A DNA stretch of 64,000 nt from Hydrangea macrophylla (lineage: Eukaryota; Streptophyta; Magnoliopsida; Cornales; Hydrangeaceae). Where the stretch lies: the NCBI GenBank assembly GCA_033977485.1, contig CM066991.1, forward strand, positions 126,809,999 to 126,873,998, given 5' to 3'. Positions 34,165 to 47,900 of this stretch are shown here, piece after piece. Positions within the stretch are counted from its first letter, which is position 1. Each line of letters starts with the position of its first letter. The notes below the pieces were generated by a model, which saw only the letters and a list, made by a program, of their open reading frames with translations, did not search any database and was not told the DNA's origin. A program made the translations under genes and the position numbers.

Positions 34165-34774
34165 CAGTCCGTTTGGTATGATTGTAAAATAGAATAGAAA
34201 AGAATTGAACAGAATAGAATAGAAAAGAAAAGAATTGAATTGAATTGATTTGCAATTCTAATTCTCTTGTTTGGTATGAAAAGAATAGAATTGAAGAGAA
34301 TTGTTGCTATTTTCTAAAATACCCTAAACCCTCATTACCCAAATAGACCTTAAACTAATAGACGAAGAACAGATGAACAGACAAAGAAGAAGAAGAAGAA
34401 GATTCACAGAAGAAGAAAAAGAAGATGATTCAAAGAAGAAGAAGAAGATTCGCAGAAAAAGAAGAAGATGAAGAAGAAGACCGAAGACGCAGAAGACGAA
34501 GAAGAAGACCGAAGACGAAGAAGACGACGAAGAAGAAGCAGCTGGGAAAGGAAGACAATGAACAGTAGGGGCAATTTGGGAAAAGTGAAGATCTCAAATC
34601 AATTCTTGCCAAATCCGACCATTTTTTCTTGGATTTGTAAATAGCCCAAAACAAGAATTTGGTAGAATTCAAAATGAATTCATTTCTTGTTTTGTGTCAT
34701 ACCAAACACAAGAATTCCACAAAATAAAATTGCAAATGAATTTTAATATAATTTGTGGCATACCAAACGGACTG
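34165..34774. mobile_element. Tourist-like MITE, 610 bp, with GAA-repeat core
   Basis: Inverted ends CAGTCCGTTTGGTATG / CATACCAAACGGACTG are flanked by ACA (34162-34164, 34775-34777). The middle (34384-34540) is a GAA/GAC-rich microsatellite that creates a low-complexity open frame. Confidence 0.85.
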
Positions 34775-34810
34775 ACAGTGCTGAATCATGAGAGAGAGTT
34801 GGGTGGGTAA

Positions 34811-35831
34811 GGCCATCTCCAACGGGAGAGCCATTACACTAGCCAAATTGCCCAACTGCCAAAATGACTAGTTTATTTCAAAAATCAGCACTCCAAGGGG
34901 CTAGCCATCATGCTCGGCAAAAATGGAGAGCCCAATTTCATGAGCCATTTTGCCGAGCATGGAGGGGAAGAGGGAAAAAATGGCGCCGGCACTGTTCATG
35001 ACCGTTGGTCTCCAACGGACGGATTCCACCGGCTATGAACAGTGTTTATTTCAAATTAAAACACAAATTAGGTTATAAAAATGGCAGATTCAACATACCT
35101 TTTCAAAAAAAAAAACCTCATCCTCCATCTCTCCATCTCTCTTCTCTGTGTTCTGTCTGCGCCTCCATCTCTCTCTCTCTGTTTTGTCGTGGGAGGAGGA
35201 GGACTGAAGGAGAAGAATAAGTAGGGTATCTCATGGGCTGGGCTTTTTAATTAGGTTTGTGGGCTTGTTAATTGTTTAAATTTGTTATTTAAAGTGGGTT
35301 GTGTGGGTTGGGCTTAATTAACTATTATGTAAATTAGTTTAGTCAAAAATTATTTTTTTTTCGAGAAGAGTTTAGTCAATTTTTATATACTTGTTTTAGG
35401 GTTATTCATTTTTTTAGTTTTTTTGACTTTCTCATTTTTAATTTTGGGTTTTGTAAATTAAGTATTATTATAAAGTTTTTTTTGACTTTTTTTAAGAATA
35501 TAAAATAATTTGGAATGGGTTTTGTAAATTACTAGGCATTGTTTATATATATATATTTAATTATTTATCTTAATTTTTTATTAAATTAATTAGCTTTGTT
35601 ATTTGCTATCATTTTGCTAATTGTCATTTATAAAAATTTAATTTATCTTTATTTAATTTATGTTATTTAATATTGATTAAAAATTTATGAAATACAAAAT
35701 AAATGAAATAACTAGTACTTTTGGCTAGTATGGTTGAAGACAATTAAAAAAATTTACTATGCATTTTACTATTCATCTAGGTAAAATGGTGATTTACCTA
35801 GTCAAAATAGCTACTCCCATTGGAGTTGCTC
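34811..35831. mobile_element. Tourist-like element, about 1.0 kb, just upstream of SAC3B
   Basis: Inverted ends GGCCATCTCCAACGGGAG / CTCCCATTGGAGTTGCTC are flanked by TAA (34808-34810, 35832-35834). No transposase is visible. It ends about 250 bp before the SAC3B start codon. Confidence 0.8.
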
Positions 35832-35998
35832 TAATACTCGGACAATTTTTGAGTTCTAAATTTTATTAAACTTAAATTAAATTAAATAAATAAATAGATT
35901 TTCGCAGCCTTCCTCCTCCTTCAACATCACAGGTTTCAGACCCCGAAACCGGGAGAATCACAAAACAAACGACATCCAGTTTGCAGAAGCACAAAATT

Positions 35999-36037
<39 letters not shown>

Positions 36038-36079
36038 AACACATATATATATATATATATATGCAGCTGAATTGGAAGA
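35832..36079 (+). promoter_or_regulatory. Promoter / 5' UTR region of SAC3B with (GA)n and (TA)n
   Basis: A (GA)n tract at 36002-36035 and a (TA)n tract at 36044-36060 precede the start codon. GA tracts are common in plant 5' UTRs. An ATG at 36061 is out of frame with the main start. The transcription start is not determined. Confidence 0.5.
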
Positions 36080-36219
36080 ATGGCGTTCCAGGGATTCGGG
36101 AAGAACTCCGGTCCAAGTGCTCCCCCCTTAGCACAAACCCCATTTGGCCACTTCCCTCGCCCCCGGGCCCCTTCTCCCACGCCCCCTCTCTCCAGTTTTC
36201 CCCGTCAACCATCTCTCAG

Positions 36220-36268
<49 letters not shown>

Positions 36269-39200
36269 ATATATACACATGTGGCCTCGTATACATGAAC
36301 TTATATACATTGCTTTATACATTTATTGGTTTCCTTTTGTTGATTGGGTACTGAGGAATTAACCTAGAACTTTGCTTTTTAGTTTTATCGATTCTTAACT
36401 GTGGAAACCCTGCAAATGACATGTTTTTTAGGTCTAAGGTTTTACACTGTCAGAACTGATTGTTTTAAAGTTGAATCTATTGGTGGCCCCAAAAACTAGG
36501 GAATTGAGAAGCCCCTACAGTTGATGGCGGTTGTTGATTTCTCCTTTCATTTTATACCCAATACAAAAAATAATTGTCAAAATTAAGATTATTTTATTTT
36601 TAATTTAATTAATTAATTTTTTTTTTTTTTGTAGAAAGGTTTGCCAGAATGATCTCCCAGTCTCAGGCTTGTGCTAGATTGTGGCTTAATGACCAATTAT
36701 TCATAGTTTTAGTTAAGTATCATAGAATCCTACTTCTGCTATAACCCTGTTGCCTTTTCTTGAGTAGAAAAGGTGTAGTGACCACATTACAGAAAATATT
36801 AGCCATGGTTGCTGGATAGCTAAAATTGTAACAGGATCATTTAAAGAATTTTATATGAAGGCCCAAGTTCCTTTAATAGTCAAGTTTGTCTTTAAGTTGG
36901 AAATTATTGCTCTCACTTAAATATCTTACAAACTTCCTTTACACATGAATGTAGCATCCTAAGGGTAAATGCCACATGGCCCACGCCCTGAGCGTACGCA
37001 TACATTACTTCTTGCTTGACAGTAATCAAATAATGCAATGTCAGTTTGTTTGAGTAGCATTACTCTTTACGTTGCCAGGAAATGCTATGTAGAACCTGGT
37101 GAAGCCTTTCAGTTTCAGTGGAACAACCAAACACACCGTAGTATCTTAATATGAAATATGTCATATCAGTGATACTTGGGCTCTTCTGAGTGGCCATCTT
37201 CTAAAGGAGATTAATGCATAACCCTGTTATCGAAATTGGCCTCCTTCCACTTTGTCTACACCGCTTTGTCATGATCCCCTTGGAAATAGGTAGATTAAAA
37301 GGTCACGCCACATCAACATACTGACCTGGTGTGACGGTTACACTGATTAATTTATCTTGATGCCCAGTTGGTCAATTAGGAGAAGGTAATTGGTTGGTGA
37401 CACCATGTAGGCTCGGTGACGTGGTGTCACCATTAGATTCAATATTTTTAGTTTGCGAGAATCATAAGTTGCTTCTTGGTATAATATTTTGAGCCTTTGC
37501 TGCTTAACATGAGGTAGGTTCCTGATGATGTAGGACCATACCAAAAAGTTAGAAGAATTTGACTATCACGTCACGTGGTGGCCTCGGGTTATGAATAACT
37601 TGGCAAAGGTAATCTAAACAAGCCAAGCCGAGCTTCTACTCGCTCAAGCTTGGCTTGGCTGAATTAAAACTTTCCTTAAGCACAGTGAAAATCTAGACAT
37701 CTTAGTTGGCTTCAGTTTGCTCTTTCATGAAAAGATTGAATTGGATTGAATTGACTTGTTACATACCCCGTCCCATGCTTAAAAGTCATTAACACAAAAC
37801 TGCAGGATGTAGTGCTGGGCTTTGTACATTAGCATACGAGACCAATACATGCATAGCACTGGAATAACATGACGCTCATGTAATTCACATTTCTCAGTTC
37901 CTTACTAAGAGAGCTTGTCATGTCCCATTAAACATTACTTAATACAACTTTGTGCCAACTAGTTAAACCATGATGCTGTGAGGTGGAAAATTTTACTTTG
38001 GAGTTGAATTGGAGCTTTTATTCTTCTCCGTGTTAGTTTTCTAATGAGGCGCGATCAAGCCTTTAGTGGCTGCAATTTTCACAACCTCTTTAAAAGGTTT
38101 TGTTAAAAATTGCAAATGGGATTATTTGAAATAAATGCACTTAAAAATTGGAATTCTATGTTTGTGACAACGCTTGTTAGCCAATCTAAACCGAGCACAA
38201 GGTTGCTCAAACTTGTTTACCCTTTTACATGAGCTCAATATCCAGCTTGAGCGCTGCTTATTGTGTCAAAAGAATTTGTTTGAATGAGTTTTATATGTGC
38301 GGTGTTCAAGCCATGCTTGAGCTATTTGACTCATTTTTCGGCCTTATCAAAAAAGTTTAACTTTTCTCTTGATACAATAATTGGCCGATTCAGTTTTATG
38401 TACGATTCTATGGATCAGTTGCCTTTTATAGTCATACGATAGCTGCCTAAAACCTAAGACAATCTTTGTACCTCTTGTAAACTATTCCTCAACTATCCTG
38501 GGCTATAACTTTCAGTGTTCCACAAACGTCATTAATGTGGGAGGCTGACTCCGAACATTCAACATTTATAGTAAACTTCCACAAGTTTGATAGCTTAAAG
38601 GAAAAAAAGAACCCCAAAAAAAAAGAAAGGGTTTTGTTCTTTTTTCATCACATGGATTGTCTTGTTTGCATAGACACATTCTAATTGTTGTTGCTTGTAT
38701 GTTAAGGCATGTACTTTTATGTTGTCAAATGAAATTATTTTCTTGCGTTTTGTCTTCTTCAAGTTATTCTTATTGCTATACAATAAACTGTAGATTCCTT
38801 TTTATGTTACCAGGGTACTTGAAGCTCCAGACTCAACGCATTCACCGCCTTTGGCTTTTGAAAGAAACCACTCTGTTTTGGGTCCTTCTGCAGGAGGGTA
38901 CAGTTCATCGCCTTTGGCTTTCGAAAGCAATCACTCTATTTTGGAACCTTCTTACCCTTCTGCAGGAGGGTACAGTTCATCGCCTTTGGCTTTTGAAAGA
39001 AACCACTCTGTTTTGGGTGCTCCTTACCCTTCTGCAAGAGGGTACGTGTAATTACCATGAAAACTTATATCTCATCATTTCTAGTTTCTGTATCTTTAAA
39101 CTGTTTTTCCTGTGTACCTGTTACCCTATCAGGAAAGTATTGTGGTAAACCTTTTAGTTATAGATGTTTATGTAACCAATATGATGTTGCATCATAAAGT

Positions 39201-42200
39201 GAGACAAGTGGGCAATTGTATTGTTTTATTTATATATTATTCATCGGTAGACATGCAGTCATTCATATTTTTATGCACAGATATTCCCCAAATTTCGAGC
39301 TATGAACCTAAATGTTGACACAGTTGGAGTGTTCTAGTTTGTGCACATTATTATGTTTTTTTTTTTTTTTGGCATATTGGTTTTGTAGTTCTTGTTAGTG
39401 CTGCTCGTGCAGCAACCCACAGGAGGAACTTTCAAGAGTTTCCTGCTTGCTTGAAGAGGTGTGGCCTCTGACCAGAAAAGATGGACTGTTTGTCTTACAA
39501 TATTATGATTGAAGAGCGTGGAAGAGGGAGTGATAGGATGACAGTTTTTAGATCAGTTGAAATTTCTAATACAACCTTTGATAGGATGACAGTTTTTAGA
39601 TCAGTTGAAATTTCTAATACAACCTTGGACATCTTTTATCCTGATAAATGAGATGGGTGTTATTATATTTAATGGAAACAAAGGTCTCTAAACATCGCCA
39701 CTCTGCCCCCACATCCCCCCCCCCCCCCCCTTCCCACCCACACACACACCCCACAAGAGAATTTTGGTGTGGCTTTTTGTATAGTACGTGCGGATATATT
39801 AGAAGGAAAAGCTGTGTAGTTTGGACTCTCTTGTACTTCATCGTTTGTGATCTTAGAAATAGAATCTAGAAAAATTCAAAAATAGGATCTTTCTGGACCA
39901 CACATTCGTTATGATTCTATCTTCTGGATGTTTACTGGTAAGTTTTTTCCCCCCAAATCATGACATCGACTCTCTACTTTATATATGGGATATTGCCCAG
40001 CGGCTCCAGCCCTGATTTATTCCATGAACTTTACTCTTCATGAGCGAAAAAGGAGAAGGGGGTTGGGGTGTCGTTATCTTTCATCAACCAAAGAACTTTC
40101 TCTTGGTCTCAGGCATAAAAATCTTACAGTATGCTTTATTTTTGTTTGTTGAATTGGAGCATCTAACCCAAAACCAATTGGCAATGGGTGGAGTAGCCTC
40201 ATGATTTTATATATTGAGTAGCAAGGCTTTAAATTCCCGATGTGGGATTATAATCTCAACATGCCCCTGCATGTGTGGCATGACTGAGAGCCAAATGCGT
40301 GGATTACTGGGATAGGGTAACGTGGAGCACATGTGGCCAAACTAGGCTTGACAATAACCTGCTCTGATACCATGTTGAATTGGAGCATCCAACCAAAAAC
40401 CAATTGGCAATGGGTGGAGCAGCCCCATGATTTTATATATTGAGTAGTAAGACTTTAAATTCCCGATGTGGGATTGTAATCTCAACAATGTTAAATATCA
40501 TTTTGAAATCCATTGGAATTTTCTATTGATAGCTTTTCTTTCCCCCATAGACCTACTGAGTCTCCTCCTGCATGGGGTGACAGACAAAATTCTTTCTTCA
40601 AGGATTACAATGCTCAAACTCAACAGAGGCCTGCAGGTGCATCATTTGTTGCTTCACATAATTTTAGAGCTGGTGTACCAGCCCAGATTTCCCAACTTCA
40701 AGAGCTGGAAAGAACCAGATCGCCTCCTTTACGTTCCCCTGATGGACATGTCTCGAGAAACTCCAGGACTGCCATTGGGAGGTAAGTTATATGTTGGAAA
40801 ATACACTTTTAGCCCCAGCAACTTCAGAACTTGCATTCACTTCAATTTTCTTGCATATAACAATGATTTTCTCGTTGATTTTGTTTACAAAACATCTAGT
40901 TGGTGTATTGGTAAATATTGATGAAAGTAGGGCTTCTACTTGTTGCTTTTGGAGCTGTATGACATGGGCATATGACCACAATCTGTTCTCTTTTCCGATT
41001 TTTCACTTAAAAGTTAGCATAGACGATGATCACATGTGATACATTTTGTGATAGTTTTAATACTTTTGGGGAAATATGTCCGAATGATTATTGGTTATAT
41101 ATGCAGTTACTGTCAATAAACTATCGTTAGTTTGATAAACTCTCCTGTATTAATATTAGTGGTAAAAAGTTATTCCCACATTAATACTCTTTCTCCCTTC
41201 ATTTGGTATATCCCTTCATGTGCAATATCCCGTCAACTGTAATTATCAAGTTCCTGCTCCCCCCCTCGCCCCCCCCCCCCCCCCCCCTCACAAAAAAAAA
41301 AAAAAAAAAAACTCTCACACTCTAGTGATTCTCAGAGATGCTTATTGTGTTAAAACATGTTAATTTTTGCCAGTGGGAGAATTTTGATATCTGATTTTGG
41401 AGTGCAGGTTAGATTCACAGTTATAACAGTGATCAAAATGAAAAACATAGCATTTGCACGGTTGCGTGTTAGTCTATAGAGTGTAGATGGATTTTCAAAG
41501 AATGATCTTCCAATAATTTGTTGCAAGGCAACTGCCTTTCATTGGTATTTGAATTCGGTCAATAATCACCATTAATAACAACCCAAATGAGCACACAATA
41601 TCACACCAGACAACTGAATCCATTTTCACCATAGATTCTTCGTCAGACACGTGTTGTGAAGCTTGTAAACTAACCACGCCGAACTGCCACAGTGTGTTTT
41701 TGTTTTTCTTTATGCCATCCCCTGGTGAATGGATTGAAACTCAAAGTTCCATAAAGCATGCAATTTTCCTTTTTGTTTTTGTTGAGTTGGTCTTCCAGTC
41801 TAGTGTAGAAGTTTTTGGTGTGCAAAATGATTGAGGACTTGCATTTCATATATAGCTTGAGGCTTTTTTTTTTAGAATTTTTAACCTTACACATGTATGT
41901 GCGCTCTACTTGATTAAGTTCCACCTTGTTTCAGGAGGTGATATCTGTGATGCCAACTTTGCACATTGAAATTTCTTTCCTCCGTTTTACCCCCTTTTCA
42001 AATGCATTTTAGTTTTTATCATGGCAATTGCAATACCCCATTAGTGGCATTCTTAATTGCTGCTTTATTTTGAGTTCACTAACTCCTGAATTTGTTGATT
42101 TGCTAGCCGCTCAGAGTTGCTTTCTAACAACCGCAGCCAGCCAGTTCCTCACAGAAGCCGATCACCTCCTTTCACTCTAGAAAACAATGCTGTGAAGGAT

Positions 42201-44878
42201 TTTGGTCATTTTGTTGAAGTTAAAGGGTAAGTTTTATCTTCTCCCTTTCTCACTTGGTGGGGCAAGCACAGTTACTTCATTTCGTTTCATTGAGTCATCG
42301 GCAGTAAAGTTTTGATATTGAGTGCTTTCTTAGCCCTCTGTAAACACCCTTTCGCTTATACTCGAGTTGCAAGGAAAAAGTTTTAACACAATCTATCCTA
42401 CCTTAGATATCTAGAAAATATGATGATGGAATATTGCCATGTTTTGGGGAGTATTTACTTGATGGAATTGCTATTTTACCTTGTGGGTAATTATGTTTCC
42501 TTTTTATCAGTTGGTGAATCTTTTGGACTTTGTTGGTTTTGCTGCTGCAAATAATCGTGTAGCCTAGATTTAGTTTGTTGGCTGAAGTCATTTTCTTTCT
42601 AGTGGCAGCATTCTCTTTTGTTCCTACTTCTTTCCTGCGATTTAGTTACATATTTTGGATTGAGATATATGCATTCTTTTCATCCCAGGGATTTCTCTAA
42701 TTATTCTGGCAATTTGTTTTAAAGGCCTGATATTTCCCCCCCTGCATGGGCCAATCAGCAAAAGTTGCCTGGCAATTTTGCCAATTCACAGCCTCTACGA
42801 GACCAATTCTCAGTCTCACCGTACATAGGTACCTATGATTCTGCCAAAAGCTTTCCAACCAAGCGAGAAGATTATCAGTTGCAAAAACGAACCAGGTCCC
42901 CACCTTTATTGTCTGCAAATGAAGTTTCTCAGAAAAGTCCTCATTTTTCCCCGAATGATTCTAAGAGGTACGTGTGAATTTCGCTTATATGTAATTTTTT
43001 ACTCCATGTGAAAATTTTTAACTTTTCAATATTGCCCTTCTAAATACAAAATTCCAATGTCACATCAATTGAAAAGTGGTGGAGTTATACGCAGTAAAGG
43101 GTAAACTTGGAAAGTATGTAGTTAGAATGACTTTTCAAAGAGGACTGTTAATATGGGACATCCCAAAATGGGAATGAAGGACTCTTAATTTGGGACGAAG
43201 GGAGTAGCAATTTTTTTTTTTTAATGTCTTAGCCTGATTCTTCGGACAAGTTCCCAAAAGTTGCAATCTAGGAAGCACCAGTACGGGCGCGGAGAGTTTG
43301 ACAAATTTCTCAAAAGTAAGGGTGCGGGTGTGGGTGCGGCGGGGTACTTGTATAAAATATTTAAAATATTTTTTTTAATATATTACTATATATGAATTAT
43401 TTTTCTAGTTTTCATTTTTTTTATTAAGCCACAAATAACAATTAACAAGCTATAAACTCAAACATAAATCCACATATGCAACTATGCAAGTAAGCCAAAA
43501 TTGCCACATCACTAGCAAAAAAATCATCGCTAGAAAAATAGAAGAATATTCAATGTTTTTAAAATCAGAAATTTTAACTAAAAATTTTAAACTGGAAAAA
43601 AAGAAAAATATTCAATGTTTTTAAAATCAGAAACTTTAACTGAAAATTTTAAAACAGAAACAGAAATTAAATTGGTTTAGAAAAAAAAAAATGGACACAA
43701 CACGACAACACACATCACTGTCTTCATCTTTTTTTTTTTTTTTTTAATAATAATAAAAAAGATACATTGCAATCACAGAATAGATATCGGAATAAAGTGT
43801 TTATACAATTTGTTTTTACTTAAAAAATATTAAATTCTGCCAAGGATTTTTTTTCTGAAAATATTAACCTGGTCAGTTTAATTTGATTAGGACAATGATC
43901 TCAATCGTATATGGAAATGGAGAATCCAAGCTTCTTTGAAAAGACCCCGCTTGATAAAAAAAAAATAAAAAATCCAGGAGTGTTCAGACTTAAAATCCCA
44001 ATTTTCCAGAAACTTCCAATCTTAATCATAAAGAATAAACAACAAGGGCAGTACTTCTTGAAGAAACAAAAGAAAATGTCAGCTTTTTTAATGTTCCAAG
44101 AATTACATATCAATGTAAAAAGGGAAGTAAAAAGGAAAAAAAAAAAAATCTTATTAATTGATTAGTGTCCAGGAAATTGAAGATATTACTTTGCAACTTA
44201 AAGTGAACACTCATGAACCTTAGAATCTTAGACTCTTGAAGACTAGAGCATCATTAACTTAGTACGAAAAAACGAGTACAGTAACCTGTGCACCTCTGTG
44301 TGAGTTATGGCATGACCCCCAAATTCAAACCTGAAAGGTTGTGATGAGAGCTATTCTATTCACTTAGACTATTTATAAAACAAACCCAATTTTCTGTTAA
44401 CTAAACGTAGCAACTTACTTTTTAAACATTCTTTTGACATAAAAGCTGGTGAGGCTGGGTGTGTTTGTCCTCCTCATACCAAAAGGGTGAAAAGAGGGGG
44501 GAAAAAAACTGAAAAAAGGGGGTAGATGAGGGAGAAGTGGATGACATTTATCTAACATTTTGACCACAACTCTTGGTAGGTTGAATTTCTTGATGCGATT
44601 ATGGGTAAGGAGAGTGATGTAGATGACTTGTCTGAAAAGAAAGAGTGATAAATTAACTCCCAGAAGATGACGAAGTGATAAAGACCCCTTAGTCATCTTT
44701 CTTTAGATAGAGAAATATTCCATTGTACAAATTACGAAGTATAGAATAAATTGAACTTGGCACTTTATGTTTCAATTTCTAACGCCTACGCAATATTTCC
44801 CACCCCTTTGCCCTCTGAGCCAAAGTTTAGATATTCATCTTGGAAATTGAAAAATTGCAAAAGTAGTTATACCGTATC

Positions 44879-44911
<33 letters not shown>

Positions 44912-47900
44912 GTGTTTGCATTTTCCTCTTTCCAAATCAATTCTGTGAATTACATTGTTTTCCTTGTTCAGGACTTCTGCATCTTCCCCTAGTTTGAGGA
45001 CTATGTCAAATGTTGTTTTCAATGCTCCTGATTCTCAAATCCAGCGGGAGTCCTTACCATCTGCAAGAATTACTGATGATGAAGCTGCTGCGACTAAGGC
45101 CACCAACATCCCAGTTCCCAAAAGAACTAGATCACCTCCTTTATCTTCTACTGATCAAGTCTTTCAAGGGGACTATTATTCTGCACAAGATGATATTGAA
45201 AGGTAAGTGCTATGTGCATTAATAAATCCATTAACCATTGCAAAATTCAATTTGTTACATATATTATTTCTTTCCCGTTCTTTTCAGGGAATTACAAGCC
45301 AAAGCAAAACGATTGGCCCGCTTTAAGGTTGAACTAAGTGAACCTGTGCCAAGCACTTCTGGTACTGGAAACCAGAAAGTTCCCGCAAACAAATCTGATC
45401 AGTCTATGTTGGAGAGTCAAAACTTTAGGGGGGAACACTCTGAGGACATGTTGGGGGATTTTCCCAATGGCAATGTTTCATCTGAGTTTGAAGCCCCCGA
45501 GTCATCTAGAGTTATTAGTGGATTATGCCCAGATATGTGTCCAGGTATCTCGCAACTTTTTAATTAAGGTGCAAGCTAGTAAATCCCATTACCTCAGGGT
45601 TATAAATCAATAGAGGCACAGTGTATTCTTTTCCTTCAGCATATTGAAGAAAAAGAACATTGTGTTCTCTTATGTTTCATTTTAAAAATGTATGATATTC
45701 TGTATGATCACATAATATGTTAAACTATTGTTTCATGTTTCAGAGTCAGAAAGAGCGGAGCGAGAAAGGAAAGGAGATCTTGATCAGTATGAACGCGTGG
45801 ATGGGAATAGAAATCAAACCAGGACCTCCCTCGCTGTGAAGAAGGTAGTCTCCTGGGGCACTCTGGGCTTTTACCTTTTCCTCCTTGTTATTAGGGCTTG
45901 GGCTTCTGCTTCTGCCTAAATGCAAAAGCCATAGCCAATCCAAACGGGCCTTTGGGAATTAAGAATAATCCATTAAAACCCCAATCTGCTTCCTGCATCA
46001 CGTTTGGGCTGTAGCATAACTGACTCAAACAGGCTTATGTATGCATTTTTTTCTCGTCTCATAAACACATGTTTTTACTTTTATATGTTTTTTACAGTAT
46101 ACCAGGACAGCAGAGAGGGAAGCAGACTTGATACGGCCGATGCCGGTCCTACAGAGGACGATTGATTATCTTCTAAATTTGCTAGATCAGCCTTATGATG
46201 AAAAGCTTCTTGGCTTGTATAACTTCTTGTGGGATAGGATGAGGGCAATTCGGATGGATCTGAGGATGCAGCACATCTTTAACCTAGGGGCTATTACTAT
46301 GCTGGAGCAAATGGTCTGTCTTCTTTCTCTGAGATTTATCCCTCTTTTCTATATTCACATGCTATTAAAATAATTCAGATGAAATCTTTGTAAAATCCGT
46401 TGTTATATAAGTTGTGCTTAGATGCAAGCATGTTACTTTGATCAGTTAGTACATCCCATTTAGGAGTAATGTATGACTAAAAAGCATTATATGAATGACT
46501 AGCGAGTCTTATTTTGTTAGATTATACTTGTATCGAGCATTTTAGGTACAAGGTGTCGTACCACTAAATGACTTGATTATTGACCTTAATAATGCGGATA
46601 TTACGGAAATTGTTCTATTCTTGAGAACGAAGAGGAAATATAAGAAACCACTCTCTGTAATTAGAAAGAAGATATCAGCCTTATAATTTCATGCTGTAAG
46701 TCAAGGTCATTCTTGTGGATCATAGTGGTTGTTAAAATGGCATTTAATTCTTGTGAAGACTAAATAGCGTTGCTGATTACTGTGGCTGTCAGATAAGACT
46801 TCACATAATAGCCATGCATGAACTATGTGAATACACGAAAGGAGAAGGCTTTTCAGAGGGATTCGATGCACATCTCAACATTGAACAGATGAACAAGACA
46901 TCAGTTGAGTTGTTCCAATTGTACGATGATCACAGGAAGAAAGGTATAAAGGTGCCATCGGAGAAAGAATTTAGGGGTTATTATGCGCTTCTCAAACTGG
47001 ACAAACATCCTGGGTACAAAGTAAGTCCTCTGCAGTGGCCACAGGATTGTACAAGTTCTGTTTCAAATGTTGTCTGTGAAAGTAAGATATATGTGCTAGG
47101 TTGAACCTGCAGAGCTTTCACTTGATCTTTCCAAGATGACACCGGAGATAAGACAAACCTCAGAAGTGTTGTTTGCCCGTGATGTAGCGAGGTAGATGTT
47201 TCTCAGATTTTATTTGCACCTTAGTTAAATGAGACTCAATCTAATTACGATTGTAATCTTGCTCTTCCAGAGCCTGCAGAACGGGTAATTTTGTATCATT
47301 TTTCCGGCTTGCAAGGAAAGCGAGTTACCTTCAAGCGTGTCTAATGCATGCCCACTTTGCCAAGGTATGAGCACTGTTTTCTTTTGGTGTTAGTGCACGA
47401 GCTCAATTTTAGATTGTCCGACCCGCATAATTACGAGTTTTCTCCTAAGAAGTAGAGATAGGGACAGGGGGACACAGACAAGATATGTTGACACAAAATT
47501 CTTATAAATAGGACATGCACATGGTGAAGACATGTCATAATGATCTATATTGAACTAAGATGCTCAAGTATCTTTAATTTCAAAAAATCCTTAATTCTGT
47601 TTAATATTGAAAACGTTCTTGTGATTTCATGAGTCGTAAGTATTCTCAATTTGGAAATGCTCTATATTATTCCATAGACCCTATTCATCTAAATTACGAT
47701 TTAGAGAATACTAATTATCCTCATTGTTAAGAGTTCGATTCTTTCAACTTTTACTTTGTTTTCAAAATTTCAACAATATTTCTCTTGGTGCTAATACCGA
47801 TGTGTGCTCGTCATGTATCCTGTGCAAAAAAATTTAATTGCAAAGTAGGACAGGGATTTTGGTGAGTCCGACATGTCTCAACAAGTGTCTAATGCGCGTC

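Larger units (their letters stand above)
40551..45202 (+). repeat. SAC3B exons 3-6: four symmetrical exons each ending in an RSPP box
   Basis: Exons 3, 4, 5 and 6 (231, 120, 243, 231 nt) all begin and end in phase 2. Each carries a basic box RTRSPPL or RSRSPPF about 24 residues before its 3' border. Exons 3 and 5 also open with SPPAWGD / SPPAWAN. This pattern fits exon duplication. The boxes look like proline-directed phosphorylation or RS-like sites, which is inference. Confidence 0.85.

Noticed and set aside
34430..34672. Ser/Leu-rich 80-residue minus-strand frame
   Set aside because: Product of the GAA/GAC microsatellite in a Tourist-like MITE.
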